NCBI GenBank assembly: GCA_000720845.1
Contig: JODU01000006.1
Location: 225,725-289,724 of the forward strand
DNA length: 64,000 bases
DNA from: Kitasatospora aureofaciens
GTDB taxonomy: Bacteria; Actinomycetota; Actinomycetes; Streptomycetales; Streptomycetaceae
Direction of reading: 5' to 3'
Below are positions 34,654 through 42,834 of the stretch, piece after piece; position 1 is the first letter of the stretch; each line of letters starts with the position of its first letter. The notes beneath the pieces were generated by a model. It was given only the letters and a program-made list of their open reading frames with translations. It did not search any database and was not told the DNA's origin. A program made the position numbers and the translations under genes.

Positions 34654-35289
34654 GTGGCGGAGAGCCTGCGGGACATTCTGGACGCGGCGGCGCGGGGCGT
34701 GTTCCCCCCGGCGGACGGCGGGACGAGCGTCGTGCCGCAGCACGGCGGCCGGGACGCGGGCGTCGTCGCCTTCACGGCGCACTCGGTGGTCTTCACCGAC
34801 GAGGACGAGGGGTGGGTGCGCGGGACGCTGGCGTCGCTGGGCTGCGACCCGCTGGCCGCGACGATGAACGCCCGGTTCCTGGCCGCCTTCGCGGAGCGCA
34901 CGGGACGGACGACGGACACGGTCGACGTGCTGCTGACCGGTGCCCCGCTCCCGGGGCGCCCGGAGGTCGCGCTGACGGAGGTCGCCGATCCCGGGCATCC
35001 GCGCGTGGTCGCGGCCCGGCGGCGGCGCGACGGGGTGCGGGTGTGGGCGGCCGACGGCGGGGTGCTGGTGCTGGGCCGCGGGGTCGGCGGGCGGCTGGAG
35101 GTCGCCGTGGAGGTGGCGGAGGGGGCCCGGCACCGGGGGCTGGGGCGGCGGCTGGTGACGGCGGCGCGGCGGCTGGCCGGTGAGCCGGTGTGGGCGCAGG
35201 TGTCGGCGGGGAACGCCCGCAGTCTGCGGGCGTTCCAGGCGGCGGGTTACCGGCCGGTGGGCTCGGAGGCGCTGTTCCTGCGGCCCTGA
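34654..35289 (+). CDS. GNAT family N-acetyltransferase
   Basis: A 211-residue protein whose C-terminal half is a GNAT fold: VAVEVAEGARHRGLGRRLVTAARRLAG carries the R/QxxGxG/A acetyl-CoA pyrophosphate-binding loop (RHRGLG), and WAQVSAGNARSLRAFQAAGYRPVGSEALFL is the typical C-terminal block with Asn and Tyr. The first half is an unassigned domain. GTG 34654 has AAGGAG at 34642-34647, spacing 6. Substrate unknown. Confidence 0.85.
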   Translation: MAESLRDILDAAARGVFPPADGGTSVVPQHGGRDAGVVAFTAHSVVFTDEDEGWVRGTLASLGCDPLAATMNARFLAAFAERTGRTTDTVDVLLTGAPLPGRPEVALTEVADPGHPRVVAARRRRDGVRVWAADGGVLVLGRGVGGRLEVAVEVAEGARHRGLGRRLVTAARRLAGEPVWAQVSAGNARSLRAFQAAGYRPVGSEALFLRP

Positions 35290-35317
35290 GCCGCGGCCGT
35301 CCCCGGGGCGGGGCCGG

Positions 35318-35932
35318 TCAGTGCCAGGGCTGGTAGTGCGGGTTGCTCTCGCACTCGCTCATGATCTCGGTCTTGGTCTGCCGGTCGACCGGGCAGACGC
35401 CGATGATGTACTTGCGCTGGATGCCGCCGGGAAAGGCGACCTCGACCTGGTCGGCCCACTTGTGGGTGTCGCCGATGGTCTTGTTGACGTCGATGCCGCC
35501 GGGGGCGTCGATGTAGTAGTTGTAGCCGGACTTGTACCAGGTCTTGTACAGGTCGTGGTCGTAGCTGGTCGAGACGAACGGCGAGGGCTGGTTGACCAGG
35601 ACGTACTTCTCGACGTCGTACTGCCCGTTCTCGACGTCCTTGGCGTGGAAGCCCTCTTCGAAGACGACCTGGGGGCCGCGGCTGTCGCTGCGGTAGAGGG
35701 TGCCGCAGGTGGTGCGCCAGACCGGCTCGGGGGTGATGCGGTCGACGTCGACGCCGCGGTCGGCGGCGGCCTTGGTCTTGTCGTCGAACTGGGGGCAGGC
35801 CGGGGCGGCCTTGGCGGGGGCGGCCGACGGGGCCGGGGCGGCTCCGGGGGCGGTGGCGGCGGTGGTGGCGAGGACCGCGGAGAGCGACAGGACGGCGGCG
35901 GCGGTCCGTCGGCGCAGGCGAGTGGTGATCAT
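35318..35932 (-). CDS. ScARP-type secreted guanine-specific DNA ADP-ribosyltransferase
   Basis: A 204-residue protein with a signal peptide (RRRTAAAVLSLSAVLATTAATAPGAAPA) and an ADP-ribosyltransferase fold. NAD-binding R81 is in LYRSDSRGP, the STS motif is S121-T-S123 in FVSTSY, W159 precedes the ARTT loop, and Q162-x-E164 is in WADQVEVAFPGG. Length and the R81/Q162/E164 numbering match, from memory, ScARP (SCO5461) of S. coelicolor, a pierisin-family enzyme that ADP-ribosylates guanine bases or nucleosides at N2. Two cysteines (C46, C76) and a later pair may form disulfides. ATG 35932 chosen to give the secretory N-terminus. Confidence 0.88.
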   Translation of the reverse strand: MITTRLRRRTAAAVLSLSAVLATTAATAPGAAPAPSAAPAKAAPACPQFDDKTKAAADRGVDVDRITPEPVWRTTCGTLYRSDSRGPQVVFEEGFHAKDVENGQYDVEKYVLVNQPSPFVSTSYDHDLYKTWYKSGYNYYIDAPGGIDVNKTIGDTHKWADQVEVAFPGGIQRKYIIGVCPVDRQTKTEIMSECESNPHYQPWH

Positions 35933-36029
35933 GCGGATACGATCCCGGTCACGGAGCCGCGCGTTCCGGATTCTCACCCTTAGGTGGCGTGTCCGGCGAA
36001 CCTGCTTGCCTTCAGCGGCAGATGGCCTC

Positions 36030-36692
36030 TCAGCGGTCCACTACCCGCATCTCGAACCAGGTGGTCTTCCCGCGCGGCAGCAGGTCCACGCCCCACCGGT
36101 CGGAGAGCTTGTCGACGAGGAAGAGGCCGCGCCCGCTGATGTCCGTCTCCTGCACCGGCATCAGACAGGGCAGCCCCCGGGAGGGGTCGCGGACCTCGAC
36201 GCGGATCCAGCCGGGGCGGCGGCGCATGTGGAGGCCGAAGATCCGGGCGCCGGTGTGGCGTACGGCGTTGCCGACCAGCTCGGAGACGAGCAGGACGGCG
36301 TCCTCCGTGATCTTGGGGCCGAGCTGCCACTGGCGCAGGGCGACGACCTGGGCCAGCCGGCGGGCGGTGGCGGCGGACTCGGGCAGGGAGGGTAACGGAA
36401 CCTCGCGCTCCGTCGGGTTGCCGAACAGCTCCAGCGCCTTGAGCGCGCGTTCGTCCTCGACCGCCGGCGACCAGCGCGCCGCGGTCGCACGTCCGGCTCC
36501 CCGCGGCAGTTCCGTACCATCCAGCCCCGCCATGCCCCCATCATGGCCGCCCTCGGCGGGCTCCGGGGCCGTTCCCGGGGAATACGCCCCCGCGGGAGCC
36601 GGGCCGGGCGACGGTCGATCGGCATATGCCGCAGGCAGTTCGGGGCCGGAAACGGCCTCACTGACCTGCGTGAACGGCTCGGCCGGAGACAA
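36030..36692 (-). CDS. HATPase_c anti-sigma/serine-kinase-like ATP-binding protein
   Basis: A 220-residue protein with a Pro/Ala-rich N-terminal extension of about 90 residues and a single HATPase_c domain: N-box ELVGNAVRHTG, G1 VRDPSRGLP and G2 SGRGLFLVDKLSDRWGV. Streptomyces encodes many such RsbW/SpoIIAB-like proteins; kinase activity and partners are unknown. The proposed start is TTG 36692, supported by GAGGGAG about 8 bases upstream. ATG 36533, giving 167 residues, is the alternative with a weaker ribosome site. Confidence 0.78.
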   Translation of the reverse strand: MSPAEPFTQVSEAVSGPELPAAYADRPSPGPAPAGAYSPGTAPEPAEGGHDGGMAGLDGTELPRGAGRATAARWSPAVEDERALKALELFGNPTEREVPLPSLPESAATARRLAQVVALRQWQLGPKITEDAVLLVSELVGNAVRHTGARIFGLHMRRRPGWIRVEVRDPSRGLPCLMPVQETDISGRGLFLVDKLSDRWGVDLLPRGKTTWFEMRVVDR

Positions 36693-36838
36693 GCGACGGA
36701 CTCCCTCGACAAGGCGCGCTTAATGGTGCGTTAAGGCTGCCATAAACCGCCCCATCGAGGGACCCGGATCAGACACCGCGTCAATTGCGAGGAGTACGGG
36801 GCCACTTCGGGCGGGACCCGCGCCCCGCGCGGCAGCTG

Positions 36839-37606
36839 TCAGAGGAACTTGGCCTTGCCCGGGCCCTCTTCCACGAAGCTGCGCATCCCGCGCTCGCGGT
36901 CCTCCGTGGCGAACAGGCCCGCGAACCAGTTGCGCTCGACGGCGAGGCCGGTCTCGATGTCCGTCTCGAGACCCGTGTCGATCGCCTCCTTCGCCGCGCG
37001 CAGTGCGATGGCGGGGCCCTTCGCCAGCCGCGCGGCCCAGGCGTGCGCCTGCTCGTAGACCTCGGCGGCCGGGACCACCCGGTCCACCAGGCCGAGCGCC
37101 AGCGCCTCGTCGGCCTTCACCTGGCGGCCGGTGAAGATGAGGTCCTTGGCCTTGGAGGGGCCGATCAGCCGGGACAGCCGCTGGGTGCCGCCCGCGCCCG
37201 GGATCAGGCCGAGCAGGATCTCCGGCTGGCCCAGCTTGGCGTTCTCCCCCGCGATGCGGAAGTCGGCGCAGAGGGCGAGTTCGCAGCCGCCGCCGAGCGC
37301 GTAGCCGGTCACCGCCGCGACCACCGGCTTGGGGATGCGGGCCACCGCGGTGAAGGAGTCCTGGAGGGCACGGGACCGCGCGATCATCGCCGCGTGGTCC
37401 ATCACCTGCATCTCCTTGATGTCCGCGCCCGCCGCGAACACCTTCTCGCCGCCGTGGATCACCACGGCGCGTACGTCGTCGCGCCGGGTGACCTCCTCGG
37501 CCAGCTCCTTCAACCGGTCCTGGGTGGCGACGTCCAGCGCGTTCATCGGCGGGCGGTCCAGGCGCAGCGTGCCGACGCCTTCGGCGACTTCGAGATGTAC
37601 GGTCAT
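36839..37606 (-). CDS. Enoyl-CoA hydratase/isomerase family protein
   Basis: A 255-residue crotonase-fold enzyme. The oxyanion-hole strand FAAGADIKEM and GYALGGGCELALCADF with a catalytic-type Glu, and PEILLGLIPGAGGTQRL with the second Glu, are all present, so hydratase activity is likely. It hydrates trans-2-enoyl-CoA in fatty-acid oxidation; substrate length unknown. ATG 37606. It stands apart from other lipid genes in this window. Confidence 0.92.
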   Translation of the reverse strand: MTVHLEVAEGVGTLRLDRPPMNALDVATQDRLKELAEEVTRRDDVRAVVIHGGEKVFAAGADIKEMQVMDHAAMIARSRALQDSFTAVARIPKPVVAAVTGYALGGGCELALCADFRIAGENAKLGQPEILLGLIPGAGGTQRLSRLIGPSKAKDLIFTGRQVKADEALALGLVDRVVPAAEVYEQAHAWAARLAKGPAIALRAAKEAIDTGLETDIETGLAVERNWFAGLFATEDRERGMRSFVEEGPGKAKFL

Positions 37607-37651
37607 GCCCCGCAGGTTAGCGGGCGTTCACGTGCCGTGGCAGGCGCCCCC

Positions 37652-38854
37652 TTACGCCTTCCACTTCTCCCAGGACATGTTCCAGCCGTTGAGGCCGTTG
37701 TCGGGGGCGATGGTGGCGTCCTCGGAGTTCTTGACCACGACCACGTCACCGACGATCGAGTTCTCGAAGAACCAGCGGGCCGGCGCCTTCTCGTCCCAGC
37801 CGCCGCGCACGTCGCGCAGGCCGATGCAGCCGTGGCTGGCGTTGCTGTTGCCGAAGACGTCGCCGCCCCAGTAGTTGCCGTGGATGAAGGTGCCGGAGGT
37901 GGACAGGCGCATGGCGTGCGGGACGTCCTTGATGTCGTACTCGCCGCCGTAGCCGACGGTCTCGCCGTTCATCCGGGTCACCGCGAGCCGCTCGGTGATG
38001 ACCATCTGACCGTTCCAGGTCTCGTAGCCGGGCGCGCCGGTGGTGACGGGGATGGTCTTGATCGTCTTGCCGTCCCGCATCACCTTCATCGTGTGCTTCT
38101 TGGCGTCCACGACGGAGACCTGGCTGCGGCCCACGGTGAAGGAGACGGTCTTGGCCTGCTTGCCGTAGACGTCCTCGCGGCCCTCGACGCCGTCGAGGTT
38201 GAGGTCGACGGTGACCTTGGTGCCGGCCTTCCAGTACTTCTCGGGCCGGAAGTCGAGGCGGTCGTTGCCGAACCAGTGGCCCTCGACCTCGACGGCCGGC
38301 TCGGTCTTGACGGTGATGGCCTTCTCGACGTCCTCCGGGTTGGTGATGCCCCGGGTGAAGCGGATCGAGAACGGCATGCCGACGCCGACCTTCGAGCCGT
38401 CCTCCGGTGTGAAGGAGCCGACGAAGGTGTTCTTCGGCGTCAGGGTGGTGAAGCGGGAGTCCTCGGCGGCGGTGCGGCCCTCGGAGTCCTTGGCGACCGC
38501 GTGCACGCTGTAGGTGGTGGCGGCGGCCAGATGGGTGGACGGCGTCCAGGTGGCGCCGTCCCCGGATATCTTCCCGTCCACCTTCGCGCCCTTGCCGTCC
38601 TTGACGACGACCTCGGTGAGCTTGCCCTTCGCGGCGCCGACCTTCAGGGCGCCGCTGGTGTCGACGGACTTGGCCCCGTTCGCGGGAGCGATGGTGACGA
38701 CGGCCTCGGACTGCTCGCTCTGTGCCGCGGTGGAGTCCTTGCCCTTCTCCCCCTTGCCGTCCCCGGCCCCCGAGCCCGAGCCGCCCCCACCGCACGCGGT
38801 GACGGTCAGCATCAGCAGCCCGAGTACCGCCCCCGCTATCGGACGCACGTTCAC
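37652..38854 (-). CDS. Lipoprotein L,D-transpeptidase with Ig-like domains (copy 1)
   Basis: A 400-residue lipoprotein: signal peptide RPIAGAVLGLLMLTVTACGGG with lipobox LTVTAC, a Gly/Ser/Lys linker, two Ig-like domains (about 50-250) and a YkuD catalytic domain with HGNYWG and SHGCIGLRD carrying the catalytic His and Cys, then a C-terminal cap ending in WNMSWEKWKA. It makes 3-3 crosslinks in peptidoglycan or trims stems, as mycobacterial Ldt proteins do. GTG 38854 has GGGGAG upstream. Confidence 0.93.
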   Translation of the reverse strand: MNVRPIAGAVLGLLMLTVTACGGGGSGSGAGDGKGEKGKDSTAAQSEQSEAVVTIAPANGAKSVDTSGALKVGAAKGKLTEVVVKDGKGAKVDGKISGDGATWTPSTHLAAATTYSVHAVAKDSEGRTAAEDSRFTTLTPKNTFVGSFTPEDGSKVGVGMPFSIRFTRGITNPEDVEKAITVKTEPAVEVEGHWFGNDRLDFRPEKYWKAGTKVTVDLNLDGVEGREDVYGKQAKTVSFTVGRSQVSVVDAKKHTMKVMRDGKTIKTIPVTTGAPGYETWNGQMVITERLAVTRMNGETVGYGGEYDIKDVPHAMRLSTSGTFIHGNYWGGDVFGNSNASHGCIGLRDVRGGWDEKAPARWFFENSIVGDVVVVKNSEDATIAPDNGLNGWNMSWEKWKA

Positions 38855-39007
38855 CTTGTCTCCCCTCGCCGGGCCCGGTCCGGCCCGCACCCCAGTGCGC
38901 CCGCGCGCACCGGCGCATCGTAACCGCAGGCCAGGGGTTGCGGGACAGGTGAATTGTCACCGTTCCGTACCGAGTTGGCGGGAGGGTGCCGCGAGGCGCG
39001 GCCGGCG

Positions 39008-40246
39008 TCACTTCACCGCGCTGCCCGCCTTCCATTCCCTCCACTTCATGTTCCAGCCACCCAGCCCGTTGTCGGGGGCCACCGTCCTGTCCTTGCTGTG
39101 GACCACCTCGACGACGTCGCCGATGAGGCTGCGGTCGAAGAACCAGCCCGCCGGGGTGTCGGAGCCGCCGCCCTTGTCGTCGCGCAGTCCGACGCAGCCG
39201 TGGCTGACGTTGGCCCGGCCGAAGGTGTCGGCGGGCGCCCAGTAGTTGCCGTGCAGGAAGGTGCCGGAGCTGGTCAGGCGGATGGCGTGCGGGACGTCGG
39301 GGATGTCGTACTCGCCGCCGAAGCCGACCGTGCGGCTGTTCATGCGGGTGACCTCCAGCATCTCGGTGATCACCATCCGGCCGTTGTAGGTCGGCGTGGT
39401 CGGTGCCCCCGCGGTGATCGGCACGGTGGCCATCAGGGTGCCGTCCCGGCGCACCTGCATGGTCCGCTCGACCGCGTCGACGCGGGAGACCTGGCTGCGG
39501 CCGACGGTGAAGGAGACCTTCTTGTGCTGGAGCCCGTAGACCCCCTTGGCGCCCTCGACGTCCCGCAGGTCCAGGTCGACGGTGACCTCGGTGCCGGGCT
39601 TCCAGTACTCCTTGGGGCGGAAGTCGAGGCGGTCCTTGCCGAACCAGTGGGGGCGGATCTCGGTGGCGGGCTTCGCGGTGACCGTGACGGCGCGTTCGAC
39701 GGCGGCGCGGTCGGTGAGCTCCCGGTTGAACTCCAGCGAGACGATCATTCCGGTGCCGACGACCGAGCGGTTCTCGGGGGCGACGTAGGCGATGAAGCGT
39801 TCCCCGGGGACCTTGGTGGTGAACGTGGTGTGCCGGGCCGAGCGGTGGCCGTCGCCGTCCAGCGCGACGGCGTCGACCGTGTACTTGGCGGCCAGGGCGA
39901 GCCGGTCGTCGTCGGGCCGCCAGCTGAGGCCGTCCTCGGAGATCCGGCCGGGCACCGGGGTCTCCTGGGCGTCCTGAGACCTGACCACCCTCACCGACTC
40001 CAGGCGACCGTCGGGCACCCGCACCGACAGCTTCCCGTCCGGCCGGACGGCCTTGCTCCCGTCGTCCGGGGTGATGCGGATGACGTCCTCGGGGGTGGGT
40101 GGTTTGCCGAACATCTCGCCGATGCCCGAGCCGATGCCGCCGCCGTCCGAGGTGCACCCGGCGGCCCCGGCCAGCAGTCCTGCCCATGTCAGTAGGGCGG
40201 CCAGAGCGGCGCCCGCGCGCCGTGCGCGCCCGTGTTCGTGCCTCAC
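39008..40246 (-). CDS. Lipoprotein L,D-transpeptidase with Ig-like domains (copy 2)
   Basis: A 412-residue paralogue of the neighbouring enzyme with the same layout: lipobox LLAGAAGC, Ig-like repeats and a YkuD domain with HGNYW and SHGCVGLRD, and the same C-terminal WNMKWREWKAG cap. It differs in the linker and several loops. The start is GTG 40246 or GTG 40252; the difference is two residues. The pair probably arose by tandem duplication. A 153-bp gap separates it from copy 1, so each may have its own promoter. Confidence 0.92.
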   Translation of the reverse strand: MRHEHGRARRAGAALAALLTWAGLLAGAAGCTSDGGGIGSGIGEMFGKPPTPEDVIRITPDDGSKAVRPDGKLSVRVPDGRLESVRVVRSQDAQETPVPGRISEDGLSWRPDDDRLALAAKYTVDAVALDGDGHRSARHTTFTTKVPGERFIAYVAPENRSVVGTGMIVSLEFNRELTDRAAVERAVTVTAKPATEIRPHWFGKDRLDFRPKEYWKPGTEVTVDLDLRDVEGAKGVYGLQHKKVSFTVGRSQVSRVDAVERTMQVRRDGTLMATVPITAGAPTTPTYNGRMVITEMLEVTRMNSRTVGFGGEYDIPDVPHAIRLTSSGTFLHGNYWAPADTFGRANVSHGCVGLRDDKGGGSDTPAGWFFDRSLIGDVVEVVHSKDRTVAPDNGLGGWNMKWREWKAGSAVK

Positions 40247-40401
40247 ATCCACCCGTAACGACCGGTCGGCCCGGGGGAAACGTGAGTGCGAGCCACCCGG
40301 TGGGCAGAACTGTGGGGAGGACGACGCGACGGGGAGCAGCGGCCGGGACGCCGTACGCCCTCCTGCCGGACGTCGTTCCACGAGCCGTGGGAGGCTGACA
40401 G

Positions 40402-42663
40402 GTGTCCAGCGCAGCCGAGCGGGAGGCGGTGCCCGGGGAGCGGGCCACCGCGGACGGTCGCCCCGCCGTCGTGGTCAATGGCGCGCGGCGGGCCGCGCCG
40501 CCGCCCGCCGTGCCGGCCCGGCCGGGCACCCCGGTGCCGCTCGGCGCCCGGTTCCGGACCGGCCCCGACCAGGTGGCGGGGACCAACTTCGCCCTGTGGG
40601 CGGGCGGGGCGGAGGCGGTCGAGCTGTGCCTGTTCGACGGGCCGGGCCCCGGTGCCAGGGAGAGCCGGGTGCGGCTGACCGAGCTGACGCACGGGATCTG
40701 GCACGGCTTCGTGCCGGGCGTCCGGCCCGGGCAGCGCTACGGTTACCGGGTGCACGGCCGCTGGGACCCGTGGACCGGCGCCCGCTGGAACCCGGCGAAG
40801 CTGCTCCTGGACCCGTACGCCCGCGCCGTGGACGGCGACTTCGGCCTGCCGCCCGAGGTGTACGGCCATGTGCGGGACTGGCCCGAGCAGCGGGTGGCGG
40901 ACACGGTGCGCGACGACCGTGACTCGGCGCCGTACGTCCCCAAGGGCGTCGTGGTCCATGACGACGACGACTGGTCGGACGACCGCCGGCCCAAGACGCC
41001 GTGGGCGGACTCGGTCATCTACGAACTGCACGTGCGCGGCTTCACCAAGCTCCACCCCGGCATCCCGCCCGAGCTGCGCGGCACCTACGCGGGCCTCGCG
41101 CACCCGGCGGCGATCGAGCACCTGACACGGCTGGGCGTGACGGCGGTGGAGCTGCTGCCGGTGCACCAGTTCGCGCACGAGAGCCATCTGCTGGAGCGCG
41201 GCCTGAAGAACTACTGGGGCTACAACTCGGTCGGCTACTTCGCCCCGCACGCCGCCTACGCCGCCTCCGGCACCACCGGTGGGCAGGTCGGCGAGTTCAA
41301 GCGGATGGTCCGCGCGCTGCACGCGGCCGGCATCGAGGTGATCCTCGACGTGGTCTACAACCACACGGCGGAGGCGGGTGAGCTGGGCCCGACGCTCTCC
41401 CTGAAGGGCATCGACAACCGCGGCTACTACCGCCTCCAGCCCGACGCCCGCCGGTACGCCGACTACACCGGCTGCGGCAACACCCTGCACGTCGTCCAGC
41501 CGCACGTGCTGCGCCTGATCACCGACTCGCTGCGCTACTGGGTCACCGAGATGGGCGTGGACGGCTTCCGCTTCGACCTGGCGGCGGCGCTGGCCCGCTC
41601 GATGCACGACGTCGACATGCTCTCCCCGTTCCTCGCGGTGATCGCGCAGGACCCGGTGCTGCGCCGGGTGAAGCTGATCGCCGAGCCGTGGGACGTCGGC
41701 TCGGGCGGCTACCAGGTGGGCTCCTTCCCGCCGCTGTGGACCGAGTGGAACGACCGCTACCGCAACGCGGTGCGGGACTTCTGGCGGCACGCGCTGCCGG
41801 ACGTGCGGGAGATGGGGTACCGCCTGTCGGGCTCCAGCGACCTGTACGCGTGGGGCGGACGGCGGCCGTACGCCTCGGTCAACTTCGTCACCGCGCACGA
41901 CGGTTTCACGCTGCGGGACCTCGTGTCGTACGAGCGCAAGCACAACGAGGCCAACGGCGAGGGCAACCGGGACGGCACGGACGACAACCGGTCCTGGAAC
42001 TGCGGCACGGAGGGGGAGACGGACGACGCGGGGGTGCGTGCGCTGCGGCGCCGTCAGCTGCGCAACCTGCTGACCACGCTGCTGCTGTCGACCGGGGTGC
42101 CGATGCTGGTCGCGGGCGACGAGATGGGCCGCACCCAGCGCGGGAGCAACAACGCCTACTGCCAGGACAACGAGACGAGCTGGGTGGACTGGAGCCTGCG
42201 GGACGACCCGGAGTGGGCGGCCCTGTTCGCGCTCGCCTCCCGGCTGATCGCCCTGCGCCACCGGCACCCGGTGCTGCGCCGCCGGGCCTTCTTCTCCGGC
42301 CGCGCGCACTCCGCGGACGGCCTGCGCGACCTGGCCTGGTTCACCGGGGGCGGCACGGAGATGACGGAGCGGGACTGGTACGCCCCCGCCGCCACCCTCG
42401 GCATGTACCTGTCCGGGCGGGACATCCCGGGCCGCGACGAGCACGGCGACCCGATCACCGACGACAGCTTCCTGGCCGTCCTGCACGCGGGCGAGGAGCC
42501 GGCCGCCTTCGTCCTGCCGGGCGCGCCGTGGGCGGAGCGGTACGAGGTGGTCGTCGACACCGGCCGGGAGGAGCAGGAGGAGGCGCCCGGCACCACCTAC
42601 CCCGCGGGGACCGGGATCACGGTGCCGGCCCGGACGGTGCTGCTGCTGCGGGCAAGCGGCTGA
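40402..42663 (+). CDS. glgX: Glycogen debranching enzyme GlgX
   Basis: A 753-residue isoamylase-type GH13 enzyme. An N-terminal CBM48 domain (GTNFALWAGGAEAVELCLFD) precedes the barrel with MGVDGFRFDLAAALAR (nucleophile Asp), LIAEPWDVGSGGYQVGSFPPLWTEWNDRYRN (acid Glu) and NFVTAHDGFTLRDLVSY. It hydrolyses alpha-1,6 branches of glycogen. GTG 40402 has GGGAGG at 40390-40395. It belongs with glgP and glgE at the right end of the window. Confidence 0.95.
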   Translation: MSSAAEREAVPGERATADGRPAVVVNGARRAAPPPAVPARPGTPVPLGARFRTGPDQVAGTNFALWAGGAEAVELCLFDGPGPGARESRVRLTELTHGIWHGFVPGVRPGQRYGYRVHGRWDPWTGARWNPAKLLLDPYARAVDGDFGLPPEVYGHVRDWPEQRVADTVRDDRDSAPYVPKGVVVHDDDDWSDDRRPKTPWADSVIYELHVRGFTKLHPGIPPELRGTYAGLAHPAAIEHLTRLGVTAVELLPVHQFAHESHLLERGLKNYWGYNSVGYFAPHAAYAASGTTGGQVGEFKRMVRALHAAGIEVILDVVYNHTAEAGELGPTLSLKGIDNRGYYRLQPDARRYADYTGCGNTLHVVQPHVLRLITDSLRYWVTEMGVDGFRFDLAAALARSMHDVDMLSPFLAVIAQDPVLRRVKLIAEPWDVGSGGYQVGSFPPLWTEWNDRYRNAVRDFWRHALPDVREMGYRLSGSSDLYAWGGRRPYASVNFVTAHDGFTLRDLVSYERKHNEANGEGNRDGTDDNRSWNCGTEGETDDAGVRALRRRQLRNLLTTLLLSTGVPMLVAGDEMGRTQRGSNNAYCQDNETSWVDWSLRDDPEWAALFALASRLIALRHRHPVLRRRAFFSGRAHSADGLRDLAWFTGGGTEMTERDWYAPAATLGMYLSGRDIPGRDEHGDPITDDSFLAVLHAGEEPAAFVLPGAPWAERYEVVVDTGREEQEEAPGTTYPAGTGITVPARTVLLLRASG

Positions 42664-42834
42664 GAAGCGCGTTCCGGGGGCCGTTCTGTTGCCGCGTGTT
42701 GCGGCCTGTTGCGGCCCTTTTCGGCTCCGTGAACCCGGCGGCGATCTTCTTGACCGGGCCGTCGCGTGCCTGGAAACGTCCCTGGTCGGCGCCGCTTCGG
42801 CGCACCTCCGACCTCGTCCTCCAGGGGATCACGC

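Noticed and set aside
37746..40586. A 946-codon open frame over both L,D-transpeptidase genes
   Set aside because: Same-strand shifted frame of two real lipoprotein genes; very Arg/Pro/His-rich and lacking a ribosome site.
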